Shown one piece after another: positions 1-7,363 of a DNA stretch of 14,871 nucleotides. The notes below the pieces were generated by a model. That model saw only the letters and a list, made by a program, of their open reading frames with translations, was not told where the DNA came from and ran no database searches. This stretch comes from a bacterium (GTDB lineage Bacteria > Blakebacterota > Blakebacteria > Blakebacterales > Blakebacteraceae). How positions within the stretch are numbered: position 1 is the first letter of the stretch; each line of letters starts with the position of its first letter. The stretch is taken from positions 1-14,871 of the forward strand of contig JALGVQ010000050.1 of the NCBI GenBank assembly GCA_025774615.1. Direction: 5' to 3'. The position numbers and the translations under genes were made by a program.

Positions 1-596
1 CGTTCCGGCTCGTCATCTATCATCAGGTTGGCCCAGCGGAAGGAGTACACCCCGAATTCCTCGAACGAGGAGTTGTTATCGAGCATGTCGAAGTAATCGG
101 GGGAGGTGAACGGCTGATACCCCCTGCTTCCTGTTTCCGTCTCCCAGATCGCAACGACCCGTTCAGGCTCGGGAAAGGGCATCGGTCGCAGAACTATCCC
201 TTTCAACATGCTGAAGACCGCCACGTTCGCACCGATCGCAAGCGCAAGTATCAGAACAGCGACCACGGTAAAACCGGGAGACCTGCGCAGGGTACGGACC
301 GCGTAGATCGTATCATGCCGCATATCATCCAGCAGACGCGACAGCCGCAGTTTCTGGTCGTTCGATCGCATGATCCGGCTCGATTCCCTGCGGATCTTCT
401 CCTGATCTCCGAATCGCCGGTTGGCCTCCTCGCGCGCTGCCTCCGGTTCCCATCCCTCGCCGACCAGGTCCTCGATGAGCATCTCCAGGTGGGCCTCGAC
501 TTCCCGGTTGACCGACTCCTCGATCGGAAGTCCCCTGGTGTCGGGGCGACTACCCGTGATATGACCGCTCCGTTTCCACTCTCTTGCAGCACTCAT
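1..596 (-). CDS. ABC transporter permease, MacB/ADOP type (N-terminal part, truncated by window edge)
   Basis: This is the N-terminal 198 codons of a FtsX/MacB-type permease; the rest lies beyond position 1. The start is the ATG at 594-596, with GGAGG seven bases upstream and two bases after the PadR stop codon. Residues 25-75 form a charged helical segment (PIEESVNREVEAHLEMLIED, then an EEANRRFGD run), which is the cytoplasmic N-terminal extension typical of ADOP (duplicated orphan) permeases. Next come DDMRHDTIYAVRTLRRSPGF (about 90-109) and one membrane helix at about 110-132. A MacB-like periplasmic domain then begins, with the usual FPEPERVVAIW. The PadR gene immediately upstream is the standard partner of this family. 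ADOP proteins are known as efflux-type permeases without an adjacent ATPase. The cargo here is unknown, and the left flank is needed to see whether an ATPase follows. Confidence 0.9.
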   Translation of the reverse strand, partial: MSAAREWKRSGHITGSRPDTRGLPIEESVNREVEAHLEMLIEDLVGEGWEPEAAREEANRRFGDQEKIRRESSRIMRSNDQKLRLSRLLDDMRHDTIYAVRTLRRSPGFTVVAVLILALAIGANVAVFSMLKGIVLRPMPFPEPERVVAIWETETGSRGYQPFTSPDYFDMLDNNSSFEEFGVYSFRWANLMIDDEPE

Positions 597-598
597 GA

Positions 599-937
599 TC
601 AGGCCTCCACGGTGCGCAGGACGGTATACATCGCGGTGACATACCGGTCCCAGCTCTCAGATTGATCTTCCAGTTGCGCACGTCCGCCGTGAGTCAGCTC
701 GTAGAACCGCACCTCCCGTCCGGTCGGTGACTGACGCCATTCCGCCTGCAGCCACCCTTTCCCCTCCATACGCAGAAGGGCCTGATAGAGTGCGCCGTAT
801 TCGACCTGGATGGCGTCACCTGTTTTCCTCTCGATCCACTTCGAGATCTCATAGCCATGCAGTGGCCCCAGGCTCAGGGTCTTCATGATGAGGAGATCGA
901 GGGTCCCTTTCATCAGGGCGAGGGATTTCTTGCTCAT
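599..937 (-). CDS. PadR-family transcriptional regulator
   Basis: A 112-residue winged-helix repressor. Residues 8-35 carry the PadR signature: LMKGTLDLLIMKTLSLGPLHGYEIS, then KWIE. They are followed by a recognition helix and wing region (YGALYQALLRMEGKGWLQAEW, then GREVRFYELTHGGRAQL). The length matches short PadR proteins that have one DNA-binding domain and a C-terminal dimerisation helix. The start is ATG 935-937, preceded by GGGAG. The permease gene begins two bases after its stop, so the two are co-transcribed. PadR proteins in this arrangement normally repress their own operon and are released by a toxic ligand or by stress. The 26-bp imperfect palindrome about 50 bp upstream of the start is the obvious candidate operator. 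The ligand cannot be read from the sequence. Confidence 0.93.
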   Translation of the reverse strand: MSKKSLALMKGTLDLLIMKTLSLGPLHGYEISKWIERKTGDAIQVEYGALYQALLRMEGKGWLQAEWRQSPTGREVRFYELTHGGRAQLEDQSESWDRYVTAMYTVLRTVEA

Positions 938-985
938 CTGTGTCTCCCGGAAGGAGGTGTCATACTCCGGAACAGGACTTCATTG

Positions 986-1011
986 TGAGACACTCATATG
1001 TGAGAGTCTCA
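986..1011. promoter_or_regulatory. Imperfect 26-bp palindrome, probable PadR operator
   Basis: The outer arms are TGAGAC (986-991) and GTCTCA (1006-1011), a perfect inverted repeat. The inner part is also dyad-symmetric: CTCA at 992-996 mirrors TGAG at 1001-1004, with three mismatched pairs overall. The neighbouring bases 1011-1020 are AT-rich (atatatgtac). It sits 49-74 bp upstream of the padR start, where an autorepressor would block the promoter. PadR proteins bind long dyads of this kind. Assignment to this protein is inference from position and symmetry. Confidence 0.6.
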
Positions 1012-1073
1012 TATATGTACGCAGATGGTTCCAGAATGATTCAGGAAAATGCCCGCTCCTGTGGAATGACCCG

Positions 1074-2858
1074 TCAGTCGCGCTCGAAAACGATCTCCCC
1101 CCCCACGATCGTCAGCAGTATGGAGCCGTTCAGCAGCTTCTCCGGCTCAGACGATCCCAGAACGAATGGATCGACGTCCATCACGGTGATATCGGCGAAC
1201 CGCCCGGGGGAGAGCACACCGGTCTCCTGCTCCTGGAACGATGAGTACGCAGCCCATGAGGTATAGGCGCGGACCGCCTCCTCGGGCAGGACAGACTGTT
1301 CAGGATACCACCCTCCAGGAGGCTGCAGGTCGCGGTCACGGCGTGTGATGGCAGCATGAAGACCGTAGAAGATGTTGTGATCGGAACCGGGCAGGTCGGA
1401 ATTGAAGGTGAGTTCAGTGCCCGCGATACGCAGGGTCCGCCAGGCGAAGGCGCCACGACAGCGGTCAGGACCGATCCGGTCCTCCAGCCATGCCTTGTCC
1501 TCCACTGTCTGCGGCGGCTCCATGGAAGCGATCAGTTCCATCTCGCCGAAACGGATGAAGTCATCGGGGTGGAGTACCTGCGCATGTTCGATCCGGTGCC
1601 GGTACCCGATGGCCTGGGGAGTCCCGGCGATCACATCCTCATAGAAATCGAGCACATCACGGTTCCCGGCGTCACCGATGGCATGGATCGCCGCCTGGAA
1701 CCCGGCACGCATCGCCTCAGCAACCAGCTCTTCATCATAGCCGTATTCATCTCCGCTCACCCCGCGGTGCCCCGGCATGTCGGAGTAATCCTCCAGCATC
1801 TTCGCCCCCCGCGAACCGAGTGAGGCGTCGTAGTACGCCTTCACCGAACACGCCCGCAGCATGCTGTCTTTGTCCCTGTCCGGTCCCCTCGCGATCCATT
1901 CCCGCGTCAACGGTTCGTCCCGTGTGGAGATCATGGCATAGACCCGAATCGGCAGTCTTCCCTGCTCCTCGAGACCCTCGAACGCCTGCATCATGTCGGT
2001 CTTCGTCCCGGCCTGGTGCACACTGACGTAGCCGTCGGCTGCCATGGCGAGGAGCGCCGTCCTCAGATTATCCATCCTCCGTTCGAGCGTTTCCGGTGGG
2101 ATTGCGTCGCGAAGCAGATTCACGGCCTGATTGACGAAGACACCAGTCGGTTCGCCGCGGCGGTCCTTCAGTATCTCACCTCCGCTGGGTGATTCGGTCC
2201 CGGCAGAGACACCGGCCCTCTCAACGGCCAGGCTGTTGCCCCAGACACCGAATCCATGCAGGCCATCAATCAGGACCGGGTTGTCGGGGAAGAGTTCGTT
2301 CAGGCGTCGGTTGTCAGGATATCGATTGGCCCACAGACCCTCATCCCACCCCCATCCGATGACCCACTCACCCGGCGGGATGTCACCCGAACTCTCCACC
2401 AGCTGCGTATAGATCTCTTCTGTCGTGTTCAGTCCGCGCAGATCCACCCGGCTGAGATTCTGAGCCAGTTCATTGACATGGACATGGGAATCCACCAGTC
2501 CGGGCAGCACGGTCGCTCCATCGAGATCACGCACGATGGTCTCAGGTCCCCGGTAGCGCTCAGCCCCTTCCGCACTACCGACATAGATGATGATGCCGTC
2601 AGCGATCGCCACCGCCTCGGCGTCAGGATACCAGCCATCCGCGCCGACGGGCGCATCATCAGCCGGAGAGCCGTCAAAAGCCGGTTCACCCCAATCGAGA
2701 GTATAGACCCGGGCGTTGACCAGCAGGAGATCGGCGGCAGACTGCTTCAGTGCACATCCTGTCGGGAACATGACACCGATGATGCCGGCCGCAAACAAGA
2801 GAAGCAGTCTCATTGAGACAGCACTGCGGTACCGACCACGAGAACATCGAAGCATCAT
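1074..2858 (-). CDS. Exported amidohydrolase, YtcJ-like (amidohydrolase family 3)
   Basis: A 594-residue metal-dependent hydrolase. The N-terminus has a basic stretch, a hydrophobic segment at 17-31 and a cysteine at C35 in PTGC. This looks like a lipoprotein or Sec signal, although proline at -3 makes the lipobox imperfect. The family pattern follows in order: ADLLLVNARVYTL (42-54); LPGLVDSHVHV with metal ligands H125 and H127; VKAYYDASLGSRGA (339-352) with the lysine position; HAIGDAG (H392); RIEHAQ (H425); SDLPGSDHN (487-494); and the closing PGRFADITVMD beta-sandwich strand. AAGGA lies 4 and 7 bases before the paired ATGs at 2858 and 2855. The ATG at residue 16 would give a shorter signal peptide but has no ribosome site. 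YtcJ relatives hydrolyse cyclic amides, N-acyl groups or similar bonds, and the substrate here is unknown. The gene appears to stand alone, with no obvious promoter or terminator. Confidence 0.9.
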   Translation of the reverse strand: MMLRCSRGRYRSAVSMRLLLLFAAGIIGVMFPTGCALKQSAADLLLVNARVYTLDWGEPAFDGSPADDAPVGADGWYPDAEAVAIADGIIIYVGSAEGAERYRGPETIVRDLDGATVLPGLVDSHVHVNELAQNLSRVDLRGLNTTEEIYTQLVESSGDIPPGEWVIGWGWDEGLWANRYPDNRRLNELFPDNPVLIDGLHGFGVWGNSLAVERAGVSAGTESPSGGEILKDRRGEPTGVFVNQAVNLLRDAIPPETLERRMDNLRTALLAMAADGYVSVHQAGTKTDMMQAFEGLEEQGRLPIRVYAMISTRDEPLTREWIARGPDRDKDSMLRACSVKAYYDASLGSRGAKMLEDYSDMPGHRGVSGDEYGYDEELVAEAMRAGFQAAIHAIGDAGNRDVLDFYEDVIAGTPQAIGYRHRIEHAQVLHPDDFIRFGEMELIASMEPPQTVEDKAWLEDRIGPDRCRGAFAWRTLRIAGTELTFNSDLPGSDHNIFYGLHAAITRRDRDLQPPGGWYPEQSVLPEEAVRAYTSWAAYSSFQEQETGVLSPGRFADITVMDVDPFVLGSSEPEKLLNGSILLTIVGGEIVFERD

Positions 2859-2993
2859 TCCATCCTTCCCCTGCTCAAACGATCACAACCCGATCTGACG
2901 GGCTGGTGTCACTCTCCTCCATATCCGCAACGAATATGTAGATCAGCCACTGCGGCGGGTGTTCTCCCGGCAATCCCGGGAACAGAATCCCTT

Positions 2994-3143
2994 TTGACCA
3001 TTCCTACTCTAACAGTGCACCATGACCCGGATAAATGGGCAATTTCCAGGTCGTATGATCCGGGGGTCAGGGCACTGGAACTGGAAAGAATCGCGAAACG
3101 GGTGGGGATCGACGTGGTGGAATTCAGGCGGGCGAAGAGATGA
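2994..3143 (+). pseudogene. Possible small or remnant coding sequence, start uncertain
   Basis: The plus-strand frame ending with TGA at 3141-3143 is open back to a stop at 2814-2816 but has no in-frame ATG. The last part translates to protein-like sequence: DPDKWAISRSYDPGVRALEL, then ERIAKRVGIDVVEFRRAKR. This is a plausible amphipathic helix and strand, with GC-rich third codon positions like the real genes nearby. Possible starts are TTG 2994 (49 codons) and GTG 3015 (42 codons), but neither has a Shine-Dalgarno site. It could be the tail of a decayed gene, a tiny protein, or chance. I do not recognise a family. Confidence 0.2.
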
Positions 3144-3176
3144 TCGCGGTGCCGGAGGTGACGATGGGGCCGCGAT
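3143..3176. repeat. Inverted repeat, weak terminator candidate
   Basis: ATCGCGG (3143-3149) and CCGCGAT (3170-3176) form a perfect 7-bp stem with a 20-nt loop, about 28 bp beyond the stop codon of the last operon gene. No T-run follows on either strand, so intrinsic termination is doubtful. It may only stabilise the 3' end of the mRNA. Confidence 0.25.
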
Positions 3177-3203
3177 GTGTTCAGACCTGGTTCCCTGCCG
3201 GTA

Positions 3204-3614
3204 TCAGTCGGCCAACAGTTCAGCAATCGCTTTCAGGAACGGTTCCGGTTCGATCGGCTTGGGGAAGAAGCCGTCGGGCGGCGGTACCAGCCGGCGACCG
3301 CTCAGAAATTTCTCATAGCCATACTTGTCTCCACCGTAACCGGTTACCGCCGTCACGATGATCACCGGTATAGATGCGAGCTCGGCATCACTCCTGAAGT
3401 CCTTGTAGAACCGCGTCCCTGAAGCTTCCGGCATCGAGACATCGAGCGTCACCAGATCAGGCTTTTCCCGTTTGGCGACTTCGATACCCTCCCGTCCGTT
3501 CGAGGCGGATACAGTCTCATACCCTTTATCATGCAGGAGCATTTCCAGATAGCTCACCACATCGGGTTCATCGTCCACGATCAGGATCTTCTTGGTTCCT
3601 CCGGCACTCGACAT
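3204..3614 (-). CDS. Stand-alone response-regulator receiver protein (second of two)
   Basis: A 136-residue CheY-like receiver with no output domain. The acidic pocket is D14-D15, the phosphoryl-acceptor aspartate is D58 (VTLDVSMP), the switch threonine is T88 (IIVTA) and the conserved lysine is K119 (FFPKPI). Between T88 and K119 there is an extended loop of about 25 residues (GYGGDKYGYEKFLSGRRLVP) where an ordinary CheY has a short helix. This makes the alpha4-beta5 face, the usual partner surface, unusual. AGAAGGAG eight bases before ATG 3612-3614 is a strong ribosome site. The gene follows the other receiver by 45 bp and is the last of the operon. It probably receives phosphate from the kinase at 4209-5390 and acts by protein contact. 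The target is unknown. Confidence 0.93.
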   Translation of the reverse strand: MSSAGGTKKILIVDDEPDVVSYLEMLLHDKGYETVSASNGREGIEVAKREKPDLVTLDVSMPEASGTRFYKDFRSDAELASIPVIIVTAVTGYGGDKYGYEKFLSGRRLVPPPDGFFPKPIEPEPFLKAIAELLAD

Positions 3615-3659
3615 CTCAGGTCTCCTTCTGATTCACAGCAGTCAGATTATTTCAGCAAT

Positions 3660-4193
3660 TCAGGAATCGGATGGCTCTTTGTTCTTCAGCGCCGCGAGAG
3701 CGCGTCGAAGAGCGTGCGGCTCGGCCTTTGAAAGCTGCTCTTCAAGTTCTTCCTGCAGGTTGATCCTGTCTTCATCCTCGGGTGTCTCTTCCAGGCCGAG
3801 AGCCCGCTGTACACAACGCACGTAGTCGAGAGGCTTGACCGGTTTCTCCAGATACGTCCCCGGACCGGAGATGACCCGGTTTTCCATGATGTCTTCGAGG
3901 TCGTCCCTGCCGAGTTCATCCTGCGCGTGCGCGGTTACAATGAGAACCGGGATTCGTGAGAGTTCCTGGTCCTTTCTCAGTTCATAGAGAAGTTTGTGTC
4001 CGCTCTTGCCCGGCATCACCAGATCGAGGGAGATGAAATCGGGCCGCTCATCCTGAATGATCTTCAGGGCTTCATTCCCGTCTGATGCCGTCAGGACATT
4101 GAAATCCGCATCGCGCAGTATCTGGGCCAGGTAATCCCGAACATTCGGCTCGTCATCGACGATGAGTACGATTTTATCTTTTGCTGTGGGCAT
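3660..4193 (-). CDS. Stand-alone response-regulator receiver protein with helical tail (first of two)
   Basis: A 177-residue protein with an N-terminal receiver. The acidic pair is D13-D14, the acceptor is D57 (ISLDLVMPGKSG), the switch residue is T87 (LIVTA) and the lysine is K117 (YLEKPVKP). The last 40 residues or so (about 136-177) form a charged helix, DEDRINLQEELEEQLSKAEP followed by an alanine/arginine-rich stretch. There is no DNA-binding or enzymatic domain, so the tail may mediate dimerisation or docking. CAGGAG lies seven bases before ATG 4191-4193, and the gene starts 15 bp after the kinase stop. Two receivers at the end of a transmembrane redox operon recall the rrf1 regulator gene that ends the hmc operon of Desulfovibrio vulgaris. 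That comparison is by analogy only. Confidence 0.92.
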   Translation of the reverse strand: MPTAKDKIVLIVDDEPNVRDYLAQILRDADFNVLTASDGNEALKIIQDERPDFISLDLVMPGKSGHKLLYELRKDQELSRIPVLIVTAHAQDELGRDDLEDIMENRVISGPGTYLEKPVKPLDYVRCVQRALGLEETPEDEDRINLQEELEEQLSKAEPHALRRALAALKNKEPSDS

Positions 4194-4208
4194 GACGCCA
4201 CTCCTGGT

Positions 4209-5390
4209 TCATACGATTGGTTCTGAAGATGTCTGATCGCCCTTCTTCTCGGTATCGGGCTCCAATTCGGGAAGATCATCCCGCGGCAGTTCGATCGTGA
4301 AGGTCGATCCTTTTCCTTCCTCGGATGTGAAGGAGATCTGGCCGCCATGCTGGTGAATGATCTTCTTGGTCGTCAACAGCCCCAGACCGGTACCATGATC
4401 GGACCCCTTGGTGCTGAAGAACTTCGAGAACACTTTCTTGCTGACTTCATAATCCATTCCCTGCCCGTCATCCATCACTTCGTAGATCAGCACACCATCC
4501 TCCTCACGCAGAGAGACCGATACCACGTGATCGCTTGCGCGTTCACTGAAGGTGCAGGCGTCGATGGCGTTCGAGATCAGATTTGCCAGGCAGGTGTGGA
4601 TCCCTTCTTCATCCAGGGGAGCTGATGCGATCCCTTCCTTGATGTGTACATCCAGGTAGATCCCTGATTGCGCGGCCCGTTCCACGAAGAGCTCTACAAC
4701 CTCTCTTACCGGCTTCGCGGGATCGGCCATCGAGACCGTGGCTTCCCGACCCCGGGCGAAGTCAAGGAATTCCATCACAAAGTTGGATATGCGGGTGACA
4801 TTCTCTTCCACCATCATCCAGCCGCGAGCGATCCGATCGTCATCCTCCTGCTCGATCCCCGTGTTGACCGCATACAGCCCGCCCTCTAGCCCCATGAGCA
4901 CATTCTTGATCCCATGGGCGATCCCGGCCACCGTCTCCCCTACCGCGGCCAGCCGCTGCGCCTCGCGTTTTTCGTGTTCAAGCTTCTTGACCTGCGTGAT
5001 GTCGGTTGACATCTCGATGACGTAGGGGATCTTTCCGTCCGGCTGGATAATGGGAAGCATCTGCACCAGATAATGCGACTTGCCGCCGTGGCGATAGGTG
5101 CCCTCTTCCTCCCGTGTCCGGATCTTGCCATCGGCAAAAGTCTCCGCCGCCGCGCACCGCTTGCAGCGCTCCGACCGACCTTTATACACTTCGTAACACT
5201 CACGACCCTTCCACTCACCATACTCCTCGGTGAAGCGCCGATTTCCCTCGACGATCCGGAAATCGGGACTGATCACACTGATGGCAACCGGGACCTCGTT
5301 GAACAGGTGCTGTCGGAGCCATTCCCGGCTGGCCGCATCGAGCATGTCATTGCCCGGTCCATCTGCCGTTAATCCGAAATCTGGTGTCAT
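4209..5390 (-). CDS. PAS-domain sensor histidine kinase, apparently cytoplasmic
   Basis: A 393-residue protein using ATG 5388-5390. A longer in-frame reading to 5495 would overlap the upstream gene by 88 bp and is rejected. AAAGGA lies about 11 bases upstream. Residues 29-135 are a PAS domain with a cysteine cluster at C65, C76 and C79 (ECYEVYKGRSERCKRC), a pattern seen in PAS domains suspected of binding iron-sulfur or haem groups. The phosphoacceptor is H159 in VAGIAHGIKNVLMGLEGG; glycine follows the histidine where most kinases have Glu or Asp. ATPase boxes follow: N (LANLISNAIDAC, about 268-279), G1 (DDGQG, 307-311), F (KVFSKFFSTKG) and G2 (GTGLGL, 333-338). No membrane helix is visible. 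The gene begins 17 bp after the cytochrome fusion gene, so it probably senses the redox state or output of that complex and feeds the two receivers downstream. Confidence 0.92.
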   Translation of the reverse strand: MTPDFGLTADGPGNDMLDAASREWLRQHLFNEVPVAISVISPDFRIVEGNRRFTEEYGEWKGRECYEVYKGRSERCKRCAAAETFADGKIRTREEEGTYRHGGKSHYLVQMLPIIQPDGKIPYVIEMSTDITQVKKLEHEKREAQRLAAVGETVAGIAHGIKNVLMGLEGGLYAVNTGIEQEDDDRIARGWMMVEENVTRISNFVMEFLDFARGREATVSMADPAKPVREVVELFVERAAQSGIYLDVHIKEGIASAPLDEEGIHTCLANLISNAIDACTFSERASDHVVSVSLREEDGVLIYEVMDDGQGMDYEVSKKVFSKFFSTKGSDHGTGLGLLTTKKIIHQHGGQISFTSEEGKGSTFTIELPRDDLPELEPDTEKKGDQTSSEPIV

Positions 5391-5407
5391 GACAGCATCG
5401 GATCCTT

Positions 5408-7363
5408 TCAATGCCCGCCCTGGACAACATTGCTGGAGATCTTCCTGACAGGAGTCATTTCCTCCAGCATCCCACTGAAATCGGCATCGTGGCACGCGTC
5501 ACATCTGTCGAGGAGGTCAGCGAACCGTCCCGGTTCTTCCCGGGCATTCCGCTCGTGACAGGTGACGCACAGGCCGTGCATCGCGTCCATATACCCCACC
5601 GCATCCCCCCAGCGCGAACCGGGCAATTCGAGGATGAGACCACTTCCTTCTGGATTCCGATGGCACTCGACACACGCCGTGGCGGTCTCGTAACTCTTTA
5701 CCTCACTTCCATCGCTGTGACACTCGGTGCAGCCGTCATTACCTTCAAGCGCCTGTACGTGAAATGAATGATCGAAAAGTGCTGTGGGTTCATACATGTC
5801 CCGATGGCACTCGAAGCATGAGGAATTGCGGTCATAGGGGAGATCGAGATGGTGACATGTCCTGCACGATTCATCCCCCCCCTGCCGATCGACGTGTCCG
5901 GCATGGTTGAACAGGACGAGGGTAGCATCCCGGTTCCCATTGATGGCCAGGAGCGGTATCGGGCTCTCTGCGCTCTGAGACCACTCTTCCGCTCCCAGAA
6001 TCGCCAGCGCATGAAAATCCCCCGCCTGACGGGATACCTGGTACCCTTCAACCATCCGTGGAACAGAAACCGGCGTCCGTACCGTTTCTGCTCCTTTCAC
6101 CGGCAGGAACAGCAGGGCCACAGCCGCGGACATGACCGCCACAAGTGAGTACCGCCTCGGTGAAGCCTGCTCACCCGGCATCAGATCGTGCAGGGTTGCC
6201 GCGTCATAGCTCGGCTTCATCGGATCGACGTGGGCAGGTTCGTCATAGACCTTCAGGTGTTCGACGAAGAAAAGAAAAACCAGGATACAACAGGAGACGA
6301 TACCCACACTGACAGCGATTTCTTCCCAGCTCGGGAAGTAACCCCATCCCTCCGGTCGGGTAAAAGCGACAATACTCATATTGAGACGATAGCCGATCAT
6401 GCCCAGTACGGTGAGAGATGAACAGATCGCCATCCCGGTGATCGAGGAGCGTATGCGCCGGACGAGCAGAAGTGATGCCGGAAGGATCGCGGCCATACCG
6501 AGTTCGAAGAGGAAGAGGAGACTCTGCCACGAACCATCGAACGCCATTCCCAGATCGCCGCGGACAGCGAGATCCACGAGGCGCAGAACCACATAGACCC
6601 AGAGTACGATCGATGCTGCCATCCCGACCCCCGGCAGGAGGTCCTTCTTCACCTTGTGACCGAAGAAGTACGACGAGAGTAACCCCTCCAGAACCACCAT
6701 CATCAGACCAAGACCGATTGCCGATATGAAGTAGAAGACATAGATGATGGAGGAGTACCAGAGCGGGTGCAGTCTCGCCGGTGCGATCAGAAAGAGCGAA
6801 CCGAGTGAAGACTGATGCAGCGTCGAGAGGACGATACCAACGATCACCAGAGGAATGGTTACCTTCCTCAGAAACTTCAGTATCCGCTGGAAGATCGGAC
6901 GACCGAAGAGCGGATGTTCCAGAACCACCGGCGCGAACTCAAGGGAGAGCACCGTCAGGTAGAGCATCACGCAGACGGCAACTTCGAACAGCACCGAGTG
7001 GTGCTGCCAGTAGATCATGGGATGCCAGATATTCCACGGCAGACCCAGGTCGTAGAGGAGTCCCACCGCGACGGCGAGGTAGCCCAGCAGGGCGGTCAGG
7101 ATCGCCGGACGCACACACGACCGGTATTTCTCGAGACCAAAGATGTACACGGTCGCGGCCATGACGAATCCGCCGGCAGCAAGCGCAACTCCCGCCATCA
7201 CGTCGAATCCGATCCACAGACCCCACGGCGACGCATCCGACAGGTTCGTGACCGCGCCGAGCCCCCGGGTGAACCGGACAACCGAGACAGCCGCCAGAAC
7301 CCCCACAGATGCCCACAGGAACGATTTAAGGATCGTCAGTCGATTAAGCATTGGTCTCTTCAT
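5408..7363 (-). CDS. NrfD/HybB-like quinone-binding membrane subunit fused to a hexahaem cytochrome c
   Basis: A 651-residue fusion. Residues 1-370 contain about ten membrane helices of the NrfD/HybB/HmcC type (for example WGLWIGFDVMAGVALAAG, WNIWHPMIYWQHHSVLFE), which exchange electrons with menaquinone. After a charged loop, residues 403-424 (RRYSLVAVMSAAVALLFLPV, then KGA) form an eleventh hydrophobic segment that looks like an embedded signal peptide. The C-terminal domain has six CxxCH haem sites at C500, C516, C545, C564, C599 and C621. It also has FNHAGH and FDHSFH motifs that could supply distal histidines, as in class III cytochromes. The eleventh helix would place the haems in the periplasm. 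The start at 7363 overlaps the ferredoxin gene by 20 bp; the ATG four codons later (7351) is an alternative. In Hmc and Dsr systems the membrane subunit and the cytochrome are separate proteins, so the fusion is notable. Confidence 0.92.
   Translation of the reverse strand: MKRPMLNRLTILKSFLWASVGVLAAVSVVRFTRGLGAVTNLSDASPWGLWIGFDVMAGVALAAGGFVMAATVYIFGLEKYRSCVRPAILTALLGYLAVAVGLLYDLGLPWNIWHPMIYWQHHSVLFEVAVCVMLYLTVLSLEFAPVVLEHPLFGRPIFQRILKFLRKVTIPLVIVGIVLSTLHQSSLGSLFLIAPARLHPLWYSSIIYVFYFISAIGLGLMMVVLEGLLSSYFFGHKVKKDLLPGVGMAASIVLWVYVVLRLVDLAVRGDLGMAFDGSWQSLLFLFELGMAAILPASLLLVRRIRSSITGMAICSSLTVLGMIGYRLNMSIVAFTRPEGWGYFPSWEEIAVSVGIVSCCILVFLFFVEHLKVYDEPAHVDPMKPSYDAATLHDLMPGEQASPRRYSLVAVMSAAVALLFLPVKGAETVRTPVSVPRMVEGYQVSRQAGDFHALAILGAEEWSQSAESPIPLLAINGNRDATLVLFNHAGHVDRQGGDESCRTCHHLDLPYDRNSSCFECHRDMYEPTALFDHSFHVQALEGNDGCTECHSDGSEVKSYETATACVECHRNPEGSGLILELPGSRWGDAVGYMDAMHGLCVTCHERNAREEPGRFADLLDRCDACHDADFSGMLEEMTPVRKISSNVVQGGH

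Larger units (their letters stand above)
2859..3203. other. 345-bp gap without a confident gene
   Basis: The gap lies between the amidohydrolase start and the stop of the last gene in the redox operon. I see no convincing -35/-10 pair for the amidohydrolase and no hairpin followed by a T-run for the operon end. A 7-bp inverted repeat and an ATG-less open frame on the plus strand are listed separately. A minus-strand open frame at 2909-3226 overlaps the response-regulator gene in another frame, has arginine/serine-rich low-quality composition, and is not called. Confidence 0.6.

Noticed and set aside
2256-2816. Plus-strand frames at 1356-1823 and 2256-2816 opposite the amidohydrolase
   Set aside because: The minus strand carries all amidohydrolase motifs continuously, and the plus-strand products show no domain or ribosome site.
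5391-5495. Upstream extension of the kinase frame to 5495
   Set aside because: It would overlap the end of the cytochrome gene by 88 bp, and the added residues are cysteine-rich shadow sequence. ATG 5390 leaves a normal 17-bp gap.
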